Shown here: positions 18,547 through 29,117 of the stretch, in pieces
Layout of the letters: the number at the start of each line of letters is the position of its first letter
How positions within the stretch are numbered: position 1 is the first letter of the stretch
NCBI GenBank assembly: GCA_964058805.1
Contig: CAXKVV010001451.1
Coordinates: forward strand, 1-34,928
From: Schoenoplectus triqueter
Lineage: Eukaryota; Streptophyta; Magnoliopsida; Poales; Cyperaceae
DNA: 34,928 bases
Reading direction: 5' to 3'
The notes under the pieces: generated by a model
Database searches by the model: none
Told to the model about the DNA's origin: nothing
The model's input: the letters and a program-made list of their open reading frames with translations, nothing else
Position numbers and translations under genes: made by a program

Positions 18547-19039
18547 ATATATATATATATATATATTCATTTTTTCTCGGAAAATATGAGGTATGAAAAG
18601 TTGTACAAAACTACATCTGTAATAAATTATACACATACATTGTTAATGCTGAGGTGCTAATGTGCTATACGTATGATTTTTTTGTCAAAAGACATGGCTT
18701 TTATCGCCAGAAAATTGGAGTGGGGATCACGGCATTGCGACCACTACTTTACGAATTTGGGGACCCTGATAGTCTTTTACAAGTGCAACTACAGCTAGAG
18801 CAATACGCGTTTCCTTAGGTGTGCTTTATTTAATTAGAAAAGTCGCCTAATCAACAATGGCAGCTAAGATGAGCACTAATCTGTTGTCTCATTGGCTAGT
18901 CCTTTCTTAATTAGATAATTAGTGCGGGTCATTAGCAAATTGATTATAATTTGTTCAAAATTTTGTCATCATACCCTCCAACATATGCTTATATTGTCTA
19001 CATATTGTTAGAAATATTGGTTAGCTAGATTTCACTTGA
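18547..19039. other. No gene seen before the copia element
   Basis: After a TA run, about 490 bp without a supported gene. Around 18700-18830 composition is less AT-rich (ggggatcacggcattgcgacc), but no frame is open for long and I recognise no motif. Confidence 0.35.
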
Positions 19040-19532
19040 GCTTGAAAATATAAATTTAATTAATATTTTATTGAAGTTTGTTGTCCAGTCAATAGCTTTT
19101 AAGGCTGATTAATAAGTAGATTTAAAAGATCATTTGAACTTATTTTTCAGTGAATGAACTACGGAATTAAAATTCTTTAAGTCTAGTTTTTATTGGTTCA
19201 ACTTTCAAGTCATTTGAAATCTTTTAGAAGAAATTATGGTTGTTTCATTGAATAAAAGTCAGATTTAATTTGGCTGCTTAGTTTTTTATTTTTCTATTTA
19301 TTACGAATTCTAGAGTTGTAATTTGTTGTAAACAAGTTAAGAGAGATATTGTTAAAGAGAATTATTAAGGATTTACTTAGTGTATTTCTTCTCTCTATCT
19401 TCATATCAATCATATTAAATCATACTCAATAAAATAGTATCAAAGTTTCTGACATTCAGGATCCTACTTAGATACAAGATTGTCCTACTTAGAAGTGTGA
19501 ATGTCCTGTTTAAGAGTGTGTTCACTCTATCA
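19040..19532 (+). repeat. 5' LTR of the copia element, TATA block deleted
   Basis: It is 493 bp, against 534 bp for the 3' copy. Most of the difference is a deletion where the 3' LTR has tcttctgatgttttagcactatataaat: here attacgaattctagag goes straight to ttgtaatttgttgtaa. That removes the TATA-like promoter core. It ends ttcactctatca just before the primer site. Confidence 0.88.
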
Positions 19533-19534
19533 AA

Positions 19535-19547
19535 TTGGTATCAAAGC
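19535..19547 (+). other. tRNA-iMet primer-binding site of the copia element
   Basis: ttggtatcaaagc, two bases after the LTR end, matches the standard plant TGGTATCAGAGC with a G-to-A change at one position. It primes minus-strand synthesis. Confidence 0.85.
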
Positions 19548-19548
19548 T

Positions 19549-20523
19549 ATGGCCAATAATGGTGTAGCCATTGGAAGTATCGGGCATGTATCATGCTTGC
19601 GTCTTTTGAAGACCAACTACGACAATTAGAGTATACATATGAAGGCGTTACTCGGCTCGCAAGATGCGTGGGAAGTTGTTGAGTTTGGCTATGTCGAACA
19701 TGCGACTGTGGAAGATTTGACGATTAATCAAGTGAATGAGTTGAAGGAGTCACGCAAGAAAGATAAAACCGTACTTTACATGATGTATCAAGCGGTTGAT
19801 GAGTCGACCTTTGAGAAAATAGCCGGTGCGAAGACATTAAAATAAGCATAAGAGACTCTTGAAAAAGTATACAAAGGAGCAGACCGAGTGAAACAAGTTC
19901 GGCTACAAACACTTAGAGGTGAGTTCAAAATTTTAAGAATGAAAGAGTCAGAAGGTGTGTCGAATTATATAACAAGGGTAGGAATGGTGGTGAACCAACT
20001 CAAAAGAAATGGTGAATAAATGAGTGAAAGTAGAATAGTAGAGAAAATATTAAGGTCCTTAATCAATAATTTTAAAAATATTATTTGTGTCATAGAAGAG
20101 TCTAAAAATTTGACAGAAATGACAGTGAATGAGCTCTTAAGTTCCTTGAAGGCTCATGAACAAAGATAGAAGAAGAAAAAGCAAGAGTTGTTAGAAGAAA
20201 CACTTCAAGCCAAGGCATCACTAAAAGAAGACAAGTCGAGTAACGACAAAGGTAGTCGAGGTCAAGGCCGTGGTGACTTTAGAGGCCGAGGTAAAGGTCG
20301 CGGTAGAGACCATGGTAGAGGACAAGAAGAGAACAAGGAAGAGAAGAACCAACCTAACTCATACGGCGGAGGCCGAGGTCGAGAAAGAGGAATATCGAGT
20401 AAGTACAATGTTCAACGTTATTCTTGTAAAAAGTATGGTCATTATGTAGTGAAGTGTTATTATAATGAAAAGAAAGATGATGAGAAAAAAAATAGAAAGG
20501 AGGTGATGGTGTGGTATTACTAG
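19549..20523 (+). pseudogene. Copia Gag, broken by stops
   Basis: From the ATG at 19549 it reads MANNGVAIGSIGHVSCLRLL, then LKTNYDN, a TAG where the family has Trp, then MKALLGSQDAWEVVEFGY, the standard start of plant copia Gag (UBN2/DUF4219 type). It continues through stops at about 19843, 20018 and 20167. The C-terminal part (20188-20523) is rich in Gly/Arg/Lys (RGQGRGDFRGRGKGRGRD). It ends with a zinc-knuckle remnant YSCKKYGHYVVKCYY, short of one Cys. Gag forms the virus-like particle around the RNA. Frame changes follow at the protease. Confidence 0.85.
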
Positions 20524-20975
20524 TAAGTAATGAGATCGATCCCAACAACGAGTCGGTGTGGTACTTGGACACCGACGCAAGCAATCATATATGTGGTTAC
20601 AAGCACATGTTTACCAAGATAGAGGAGATTGTGGATGGTCATGTGTCATTTGGAGATGCCTCAAAAGTGAATGTTAAAGGCCAAGATAAAATACTTATTC
20701 ATTGTAAAGATGGAAATGAGATTTTTATCTCGAATGTTTATTATGTGTCAGATATAAAAAGTAATATTTTAAACTTAAAACAATTATTGGTATGTGGTTA
20801 CATGATTTTTATAAAAGAAAAAACACTTTATTTGAGAGACCAAGATAATTTATTACTAGCCCAAGTTGAAATGACCAAAAATCACATGTTTAAGTTAAAT
20901 TTGGTGAATGTTCAAGCACGATGTTTAAAAGCATGTGTAGAGGATAAAGCTTGGTTGTGGCATTTGCGGTTTTGA
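20511..20975 (+). pseudogene. Copia protease and pre-integrase, DTG changed to DTD
   Basis: The frame reads SVWYLDTDASNHICG where copia proteases have WYLDTGASNH. The active-site Gly codon GGC is now GAC. It continues with VSFGDASKVNVKG, ILNLKQLLVCGYMI and ends AWLWHLRF, where a TGA replaces the next codon before HFIFGGLRQL; the His residues of this stretch are the first part of the integrase zinc module. The frame differs from that of the Gag tail by one base, which implies an indel around 20500. Cleavage of the polyprotein would fail. Confidence 0.83.
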
Positions 20976-21790
20976 CATTTTATTTTTGGTGGATTGAGGC
21001 AATTGGTAAATAAAAGAATGGTGAAGGATATACCACACATAGATCACGGTGACAAATTTTGTGAAGGTAGTGTATTAGGAAAGCACCTAAGGAATTCTTT
21101 TCTAAAAGAAATAAGTTATCGTGCAAAGAATGTGCTTGAATTTATTCATACCGATATTTGTGGTCTAATAACTCCTAATTCACTTGGTAAACATCGGTAC
21201 TTTATTACCTTTATTGATAATTTTTCTTGAAGAAGTTGGGTTTATTTTATAAAGGATAAATCCGAAGCATTTTCTGTTTTTAAGAAGTTTAAGGTGCTTG
21301 TTGAAAACTTGATGGTGAATACATAAAAGCTTTGAAATCCAATAGAGGCGGTGAATTTACATCAAAGAAATTTATGAATTTTTGTGAAGAAAAAGGTGTT
21401 AGAAGGTTTTTAACTGTCCCTTATTCACCTCAACAAAATGGAGTGGCAAAAAGAAAAAATCGGACCATACTTGACATGGTTCGAAGCATATTAAAGAGCA
21501 AAAATATGCTGAAAGAATTTTGAGCTGAAGCAGTAAGGTGTGCGGTTTATTTGCAAAACTGATTATCTACAATGAATTTGGAGAATGTCACCCCACAAAA
21601 AGAATGGCACGGTGTCAAGCCATCGGTAGCTCATTTAAAAGTGTTTGAAAGTGTGGTTTATGCTCATATTTCAGATCAAAAGCGCAGAAAACTTGATGAC
21701 AAGAGCAAAAACTTATTTTTATCGGCTATGATAAGAAGTCTAAGGCATATAATCTTTATGATCCGCTTACTAAAAAGATACATGTGAGTT
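20976..21790 (+). pseudogene. Copia integrase, two of three catalytic residues lost
   Basis: The zinc module reads FCEGSVLGKH, where the family has CExCxxGK, so one Cys is Ser. The core starts NVLEFIHTDICGLITPNSLG with the first Asp present, then YFITFIDNFS and a stop. The second Asp lies in LKSNRGGEFTSKKF, where the family has SDRGGEF: Asp is Asn (AAT). The Glu lies in NGVAKRKNRTILDMVRSIL, where the family has GVAERKNRT: Glu is Lys (AAA). Downstream text (VTPQKEWHGVKPSVAHLKVF) is typical. Both changes are G to A in the codon. It cannot join DNA. Confidence 0.87.
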
Positions 21791-22080
21791 GTGATGTGCA
21801 GGTCAATGAAGAAAGTATGTGGAATTGGAGTTCCATGGAGGAGATGTCTCATGAGGAAGAAAAAGAAACGACGTCAATAATTATCTCTACACCGGCAAAC
21901 ATAACTATATCGACAACATCACAAGCTGAATGATCTTCATCTTTATTCGATGAAGAAGATGAGTCGAGGACACCAAAAATAAGGGGTTTACAAGACATAT
22001 ACGGGGCGATAAATGAGTTGTATTTGGTGTGTCTTTTGGCGGATGCGGAGAACATCACATTCGAGCAAGCTGTGAAAGAT
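21791..22080 (+). pseudogene. Copia linker between integrase and RT
   Basis: An acidic, low-conservation link region, with EEMSHEEEKE-type text, TPANITISTTSQAE, one TGA, then SSSLFDEEDESRTPKIRGLQ and MQKEINTIKKN. It connects integrase and RT in copia polyproteins. Several stops are present and no separate gene is needed. Confidence 0.6.
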
Positions 22081-22790
22081 TAGAAGTGGCAAGCCGCTAT
22101 GCAAAAAGAGATAAATACAATCAAGAAGAATGACACTTGAGAACTTACGACGTTGCCCAAAGGTCACAAGCTGATTGGTGTTAAATGGGTCTATAAGAAA
22201 AAAATAAATGTAAGAGGTGAGATTGAAAGATACAATGCGAGACTAGTGGCGAAAGGATACAAGCAAAAAGCGAGGATTGACTATGAAGAGGTGTTTGTCC
22301 CGGTAGCAAGAATGAAGATAATTCGACTACTAATCTCATTGGTGGCTCAAAATAAGTGGAGTATTTTTTAAATGGATGTGAAATTAGCCATTTTAAATGG
22401 AGTGATTGAAGAAGAGGTCTATATTGAGTAACCTCTTGATTATGTGAAAGTTGATAAAGAGCACAAGGTGCTAAAATTAAAGAAGGCGTTGTATGGATTG
22501 AACCAAGCGCCAAGGGCATGAAATACTCAAATTGATGTATATTTCAAGAAATATGGGTTTGTGCAATGTCCATATGAGCATGTGCTATATTTGAAGGTAC
22601 AAAAATATGATATTTTATTTGTAGCATTGTATGTAGATGATTTGGTTTTTACGGAAAATAATGGGGATATGATTGAGAAGTTTAAATTGGAAATGACAAA
22701 GGAGTTTGAGATGACCGATTTAGGTCTCATATCTTATTTTTTGGGTTACAAAGTGAGACAAGAAATTTTTTGAATTTTTGTGTCACAAGA
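22081..22790 (+). pseudogene. Copia reverse transcriptase, YVDD intact, stops present
   Basis: Reading from 22153: KGHKLIGVKWVYKKKINVRG, ERYNARLVAKGYKQK, then a TAA where the family has Gln before MDVK, then MDVKLAILNG, KALYGLNQAPRA and, at about 22630, ALYVDDLVFTENNGDM. YVDD keeps both catalytic Asp residues. EFEMTDLGLISYFLG closes the domain, followed by a TGA at about 22771. At least four stops interrupt it. In a working copy this enzyme copies the RNA to cDNA. Confidence 0.88.
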
Positions 22791-23560
22791 AGCATATGCA
22801 AATGATATTTTGAAGAAGTTTAAGATGAATGAGTGTAATCCCGTAAAAACTTCGGTTGAGAGTGGTACAAAATTGTCTCGATATGATGAAAGAAAAGCGG
22901 TTGATGCAACATTATACAAAAGCTTAGTTGGAAGTTTGCGTTATTTGACATGCACAAAGCCGGATATCGCATATAGAATCAGATTGGTAAGCCGGTACAT
23001 GAAGGAGCTAAAAATAACGCATTGGAAAGCCATAAAGTGAATTTTTCGCTATGTCAAAGGTACATTATCTAATGGCTTATATTATTCTCACACTAATGAG
23101 TTTGATCTTGTTGGATATTTCGATAGTGATTGGATTGGAGATTTAGATGATTGGAAGAACACTTCAGGTTTTGTGTTTTTCATGAGAAGCACGACATTTA
23201 CATAGATTTCAAGAAGCAACCTATTGTTACTTTGTCAACATGTGAAGCATAGTACGTTACCGCATCTTCATGCATATGTTACTCTCTTTGGCTACACAAG
23301 TTACTAAAGGAGATGATTTTTTCTCAAGAGAAGACGATAAACATTCAAGTGGATAACAAGTCAGCAATTGAATTGGCAAAAAAATTCAGCGCTTCATGAA
23401 AGGAGCAAGCACATAGACGTGTATTTTCACTTCATATGAGAGCACGTGAAGAATGGTAATGTGGAGATGACTCATGTGGCAGACATATTTACCAAACCAC
23501 TTCCGTCATAACTCTTCAACAAGTTCAAAAAGTTGCTCGGGATGCGAGCAAGAAATAATT
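22780..23560 (+). pseudogene. Copia RNase H and C-terminus, broken
   Basis: Begins SQEAYANDILKKFKM, then LYKSLVGSLRYLTCTKPDIA, SRYMKELKITHWKAIK, a stop, FRYVKGTLSNGLYYSHTNEF and VGYFDSDWIGD, where the family has GYSDSDWAGD, so the catalytic Asp is kept. Past 23180 the frame shifts several times. Further pieces are LSTCEA-type text near 23230, SKHIDVYFHFI near 23410 and HVADIFTKPLPS near 23480-23510, which marks the end of copia pol. A purine tract and LTR follow. Confidence 0.85.
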
Positions 23561-23563
23561 AAG

Positions 23564-23574
23564 TTTTAGAGGGA
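23564..23574 (+). other. Polypurine tract of the copia element
   Basis: ttttagaggga sits directly before the TGTTGAAA start of the 3' LTR. It is the position of the plus-strand primer in copia elements. Confidence 0.7.
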
Positions 23575-24108
23575 TGTTGAAAATATAAACTTAATTAATA
23601 TTTTATTGAAGTTTGTTGTCCAGTTAATAACTTTTAAGTCTGATTAATAAGTAGATTTAGAAGGTCATTCGAACTTATTTTTCGGTGAATGAGCTAGGAA
23701 ATTAAAGTCTTTAAGTCTAGTTTTTATTGGTTCAAGTTTTAAGTTACTTAGAGTTTCCTAGAAGAAGTTATGGTTGTTTTATTGAATAAAGATCAGATTT
23801 GATTGGGCTATTTAGTTTTCTTTTTTTTTATTTATTACGAATTCTAGAGTTTTCTTCTGATGTTTTAGCACTATATAAATAGTTGTAATCTGTTGTAAGC
23901 AAATAAGTTAAGAGAGATATTATTAAAGAGGATTATTAAGAGTTTATTTAGTATATTTCTTCTTTCTACTTTTATATTAATCATATTAAATTATACTTAA
24001 CAAAATAATATCAAAGTTTCCGATACAGATCTCAAGATTCTACTTAGACACGAAATTACCCTACTTACAAGTGTGATTATTCTATTTAAGAGTGTGTTTG
24101 CTCTATCA
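23575..24108 (+). repeat. 3' LTR of the copia element
   Basis: 534 bp from tgttgaaaatataaactt to ttgctctatca. It keeps the TATA-like actatataaatagtt at about 23871-23884, which the 5' LTR has lost. Adjacent to its left is the purine tract. Confidence 0.92.
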
Positions 24109-24724
24109 TTAAATTGTCAAGGTACGTTTTTTTTTTCTGCTTTCCCGAAGTAGGACAAAGCCTATTTTAATATTTTTATTAAAAAAGATTACATGCTGCG
24201 GGAAGCGGGATAGAAGCGGTTGTCAACTTAATTTTTTTCTCAAATTCTCACAACATGCATTTATATTTCTTCTCCAGTGGATATCATTTGTGCAGTGTAA
24301 CTACAATTGTTAACGTACCCACATATGTTAGACTCTGGTTTTAATATGAATAAGTTGTAGACCTCCGGTGGAAAATAATACAAAGAGAACAATATATCTA
24401 GGTTGCATGTCATATTTAATTATTCTACAGGGTTTACTGAAAAATTCCAAAGGTCATAAAGCAGTATATATGAATAATAAACTATATACTTTGTAGCATT
24501 TGCTTCAATTCTTGGACAGTAAGCACACAACACGGCTTCTGCTCAGCAGGATCGTTATTTGGTGATTTTATGAGAGGCAAGACATAAGTAATTGTATTAT
24601 TCTAGGTCGCCAGACTTGACTGAATTTTATAACCAAATTAAAGTCGAAATGTTTTGAATGACCATGCGTAGGATTTCGGTCAGGGAGATAATTATCAGAT
24701 TGTAATAGCTTATCGGATTCAAAT
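24109..24724. other. No gene seen between copia and CACTA elements
   Basis: About 615 bp of moderately AT-rich sequence with no supported frame, repeat copy or RNA gene. Confidence 0.4.
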
Positions 24725-26108
24725 CACTACCACAAAAAAATATTTTAGAACCGATTATATAAAGAATTTAGCACCGGTTATACAATCGGTTCTAAAACTA
24801 TGCGGTGCTAAATGTTTTAAAAACTGACACTAAGAGGAGGTGCTAAATGGGGTATTTAAAGCCGATTATTTTAAATAACTGATTCTAAATTCTAACCTTT
24901 AGAACCGGTTATTTCAAAATAACAAATTCTAAACTCTAACCTTTAGAACCAGTTATTTCAAATAACCGGTAATATTTTTTTAATAGATGGCTAGTGGAGA
25001 CCCATTCATATTTAATATCATATTTTCAGATTGAGAATTGTTCTTTTTTTCATTTAATTTCAGAGAAAATAGGTAGAGCATTCTATTAATTAATTTGAAA
25101 AAAAACTTAATAGTTAATACAATATTAATTCATTAAGATAATCTTTATGTGATGGTACTATTTACTAAAAAATAGTATTTTTTTCTTAATATTCTCTAGT
25201 TCCGATTTCTTTAAATTTTGATTAAATAATTTAATTTTACTATTAACTAATAAAGTATATTTCATTAATAAAATAATTATATATAATTTACATATTAAAG
25301 AAAATATGAGAAATTTTTTATCTTTACAATTTCTAAAGAAAAAAATAAAAAAACTAAACTAAAAGCTTCAAATAAACATCAAATCTATTTTTGAGCTTCA
25401 AGACGAATTTCAAATCCGTCTTTCTCTTTCACTTTCTTTTTTTCTTTCTTCAAGACCACCTTTGCTCTTTCTCTTTCTTTCTTTTTCTTTGTCTCTCAAT
25501 ATCTCTTTTATATATGAAATAGAAGGATAAAGAATGATAATCCATGGGATATAAATTTTTGAATTTTAGTTTTTAGATCGTCGGATAAGCATGAATCAAC
25601 GGTTAGATTGAAAAACATAGCAATCCGTGGGAGCAAAAAGCTGAAATTCTATTGGTTGATGAAAAGAATTTCTTTAGAGCTGGTTTTTATTAAAACGTGA
25701 TTCTAATTCATAAAATTAAATTAGAACTTATTTTTATAAAAAGAGATTCTAATTCAATTTTATGAATTAGAACCGGTTTTAATTAATATGAATTAGATTT
25801 TATTTTAGAACCGATTTTATTAATAACCAGATTGAATTTTCTTAGAATTTAGAACCTATTTTTGCTAAAACCGGTTTTAAAATAATAATTTTAGAACCGG
25901 TTATTTATAACCAATTTTAATCGATTCAATTGGAATCAGTTTTCATATAACCGGTTATAATAAAAAAAAATTATAACCGGTTGTTTTACAAAACTGATTT
26001 TAATAATTTTAATAAAATTTACAACCATGCCACTCTAATATTTTAGCAGCTATTTTTTAAAAAATTGATTCTTAATAGCCGGTTCTAAATCTAATTTTTC
26101 TAGTAGTG
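24725..26108. mobile_element. Non-autonomous CACTA (En/Spm-type) transposon
   Basis: It starts CACTACCACAAAAAAATATT and ends with the inverse ...ctagtagtg (CACTACTAGAAAAATTAG on the other strand). A 3-bp duplication aat flanks it (24722-24724 and 26109-26111). These are the hallmarks of CACTA elements. Both ends carry many short copies of agaaccggttat-type words in both orientations (for example at 24752, 24771, 24901, 25893, 25951 and 25974). Such subterminal repeats are transposase-binding sites in known elements. The 1384-bp interior has a pyrimidine-rich tract at about 25425-25505 and no transposase frame, so it relies on a partner elsewhere. Confidence 0.9.
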
Positions 26109-26778
26109 AATTCATTAACTAATCAGATTTTAAATTAAATTAATAATAATATAATATATATTCTTAGCTAATAAAAAATTATCCAAATAATATCCTTTTT
26201 ACGTATTAAAAATAAGAATAAAATAAAATTTAAAGTGATAAATAATCGAGTTGACGATGAAAGTTTTCTTTTACGGAACTTCATATTTTGAATTATTTAT
26301 ATAATTATTTCATTATGCGCGATATTAAATATTTTTTTCTCAATAAATGTAATTAAATAATTTAGAGGTGCAATTTTTTTTTCAAAAATGTAGATTACCG
26401 AAAATATTATTTTTCAAAATTTAAATGGCAGTTGTCCCCCCTCCCTAGTATGTATTGGATCCGCCTTTGAGAATGACCATTTGTGCCCACTAATTACAAA
26501 TTGGATTTGCACTCAGTAGGACTTCAAAAATATGATATTTAGTTGTTCAAATGCATAATTTTATGTTCTCTTTTTTTCAGAAAAAAACATAACTTTATAT
26601 TCTCAGGGGCAGATGAAGAAAATATTACAATGGGTAACTATTTACTAATTGTTTGATAATTAAACTTCTTTTTTAGAAGGATTATAATTATTCTATTTGT
26701 CGTTATTTAAGCTAGCATGGGTCCAAAATAGAGGATCAATTAACTTCATTGTAATTTTATCCACATAAAACTTTAAAA

Positions 26779-26780
<2 letters not shown>
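26109..26780. other. No gene seen between CACTA and the TA tract
   Basis: About 670 bp of AT-rich sequence with no supported gene or clear repeat copy. Confidence 0.4.

Positions 26781-26836
<56 letters not shown>
26781..26836. repeat. Microsatellite (TA)n(GA)n
   Basis: A run of about 17 TA repeats is followed by a GA run and leads into the next MITE arm. The order is the same as at 18131-18163 and 27041-27065. Confidence 0.85.
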
Positions 26837-26837
<1 letters not shown>

Positions 26838-27042
26838 TAAATTTACTATGAGCTTAAGCTCATGAAAGGCTTCCGTGAGCTTAGCTTAAAAATTATATCA
26901 AATGATCTTCGAATTTTGATTTTCCACTCTCATTAAATTTTTCATATTGAAATCTCATGGAGTACCAAAATTTGGAATGTTTCGAGTTTTTTAAATTACT
27001 TTTTTTAATTTTTGAAAATAATGTACAAATATTGAATATTAT
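26837..27042 (+). mobile_element. Fold-back MITE, left arm only (copy A)
   Basis: gtaaatttactatgagctta begins a left arm that runs through aagctcatgaaaggcttccgtgagctta and to about 27042, the centre of the inverted repeat, where a new TA-GA tract starts. The matching right arm is not found immediately after. It has the extra block that copy B's left arm lacks but that copy B's right arm has. Confidence 0.72.
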
Positions 27043-27065
27043 ATATATATATAGAGAGAGAGAGA

Positions 27066-27435
27066 GCAAATCTACCGTGAGCTTAGCTCAAAAATTATAT
27101 CAAATGATATTCAAATTTTAATTTTTCACTTTCATTAAATTCTTCATATTGAAATCTCATGGAGTACCAAAATTTGGGATATTTTGAGTTTTCTAAGTCA
27201 CTCTTTTCAATTTTTGAAAATCAGCTTAAAAATAATAATAAAATATTCAATGTTTGTACATTATTTTCAAAAATTAAAAAAAATGACTTAGAAACATTTC
27301 AAATTTTGTTCCTCACAAGATTTTAATATGAAAAATTTAATAAGAGTGAAAAATCAAAATTTAGAGATAATTTAATATAATTTTGAGCTAAACTCACAAA
27401 AGACTTCCGTGAGCTTAAACTCACGGTAGATTTAC
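27066..27435. mobile_element. Fold-back MITE, copy B, 370 bp
   Basis: The left arm starts gcaaatctaccgtgagctta and the right arm ends aaactcacggtagatttac. The arms meet near 27225-27260. The right arm, read inverted, carries gtgagtttaagctcacggaagtcttttgtgagttta, an extra block absent from the left arm but present in copy A. A mirrored tctctctatata follows the right end. Arms differ more than in the 18 kb copy. No protein is encoded. Confidence 0.82.
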
Positions 27436-28979
27436 TCTCTCTATATATACTATATATATATAATGTTGGAAAAAATGTATCGGACGGTATCAAATATTGG
27501 AAAAAATATATATCGATGTCAAATATTGAAAAAAAATGCAGATTTGTCGTCTTTCTATTCTTCGTTTGGATGTCTAATCAGATTTCATTTGAAAAGGTCG
27601 AAACTCAGGACGGTGTGAAATGTACATTGAAGGAGACACGCGTCAGTGATCTATATGTCAGGCTGCTTCTCCCTTTTTCTCTTTCTCTGTCAGAGGAGAT
27701 GCGATATATCATGCCACATCGCCAATCGTGCTACTCACTCCTATTTATTATTTAGAAAAAGAAACCGAGAAATGTATTTTCGTCAATATCTAATTAGTAG
27801 AATAAGGCCAGGTTATAGACTTATATGTTACGAAGCATCTTGCCTCATTAGATGACAGAAATGGAGACACTTAGATGACCATGGCCCATAGGAAGATAGA
27901 AAAACTTTAACTCCTATGTGGGTGGATCTTGGTGGCGCAAATGGGATTGAATGTCTCCACTATTTCCTCTAATTATATAAATATATGTATATGTAGTTTA
28001 TTTATATATTATATAAATATTTTATTAAGAAAAATTATATTAAATAGCAACATTCATAAGTACTTATTTCATTGCTACTGTGAGACATTAGGATTGGGAT
28101 TGGGTCCCTTGTGTTCAGTCACAAGGGTGCATATCCTGTTTAGTACTGTAAAATTTGTAGTGAGTAATTATTGAATGAAATAATACTATAGTCAGGTAAA
28201 CAGTATTATGGACAGTTTTTAGCTTCAGAGGACTTTTTATTGTTGAAATTTAAGTGGATTCCACCCACATGGATAGTCTTTTTAGCGACGTTAGAGTAAT
28301 ATACTATTTGCAATTTCATTCTTATTTTGTGATCACAGTTATCAAAATTTATTATAGTAATTGACTCCTATTTGAAAATTTTTCTAACTCCCTCCATATT
28401 AACGCCTCTCGTTATTTTGTTCTCTCAATGGAATAAAATAATAGGTGCTATGTTGTTTTTTTATTAAGAATTTTGTAATATAATCTACATTATGAATCCT
28501 TTATCAATCACTTCACAATAGAAAGAAAATACAACATTCTTTCACCTCCCATGAATAACTGTCTTTATCTAATTAAGAACTCTTCTCTTTTCTTTTTTTT
28601 CTTCTCTCAAAAATTCTTATATATGTTAGTGAATTAATAAATTAAACATGTGTAGTTATCATGCATGTTGAGTGCAAAACTAAAAATTGTGTTACATTAA
28701 TGATACAGTTTTTATTTCTAAAACAAATGGTCTCCTTTACTTCCACATTTTGGAAATATTTTAAGCTAGAGTCGGTGAGATCGATCCATTACTAATTGTA
28801 GTTACAGAACTTATTCAAAGAATTGATTAAAAAATGTTACACATGTAATGCTATGCATATATATGTGTGATATGTTTAAATAGTACAACCCATAACAAAC
28901 AGATCTTCTTTTAACGAACGAAATGGAGAGAAAGATGGAACATTAGGGCAAAGCAACTGCTGCCACTTTCTATTTGTGT
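27436..28979. other. Spacer upstream of the MADS-box gene
   Basis: About 1.5 kb without a supported gene. Small open frames at 27516-27855 and 27929-28174 give no family resemblance. A short direct repeat tcaaatattggaaaaaatatat occurs near 27489 and in part at 27518. A weak Stowaway-like actccctccatatta stands at 28387. The 3' end of this stretch is likely the promoter zone of the MADS gene, with TATA-like ttaaata at about 28875 and cataaaataa at 28981, neither certain. Confidence 0.35.
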
Positions 28980-29117
28980 GCATAAAATAAAAGAGTGATA
29001 TAATCAGAAACCTTGAAGCCCCAAATTCAGAAAGACTCCTTTCCTCTTCTCTCTCTCCCCGCCTACACCAGTCAGAATTTGGACCTCCGGAGATCTAGAA
29101 CAAGAGGAAAGGAAAAT
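28980..29117 (+). promoter_or_regulatory. Probable core promoter and 5' leader of the MADS-box gene
   Basis: The leader before the ATG is pyrimidine-rich (tttcctcttctctctctcccc at 29040-29060), typical of plant leaders. A cataaaataa word lies at 28981-28990 and tataatc at about 28999. The transcription start cannot be fixed from the sequence. Plant AGL17-type genes often have an intron in the leader, so an upstream exon is possible. Confidence 0.4.

Larger units (their letters stand above)
19040..24108 (+). mobile_element. Ty1/copia LTR retrotransposon, full layout, many stops
   Basis: Both LTRs, tRNA-iMet primer site, gag, protease, integrase, RT, RNase H and purine tract are in the copia order (integrase before RT). 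Translation gives familiar text throughout, but at least a dozen stops and a few frame changes break it. It cannot encode a working Gag-Pol. The LTR starts are GCTTGAAAATA (5', mutated) and TGTTGAAAATATAAACTT (3'). Flanks cttga and ttaaa do not match, so I see no target-site duplication. Related LTR remnants lie at 635-1320. Confidence 0.93.

Noticed and set aside
19035..24113. Target-site duplication for the copia element
   Set aside because: cttga and ttaaa do not match, and shifting the ends by one to three bases did not help.
27516..28174. Three small plus-strand frames upstream of the MADS gene
   Set aside because: They overlap each other, have no recognisable domain or codon signal and no conserved start context, so they are probably chance frames.
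28380..28440. Stowaway MITE start (actccctcc)
   Set aside because: Only the first bases resemble the family and no inverted end was found nearby.
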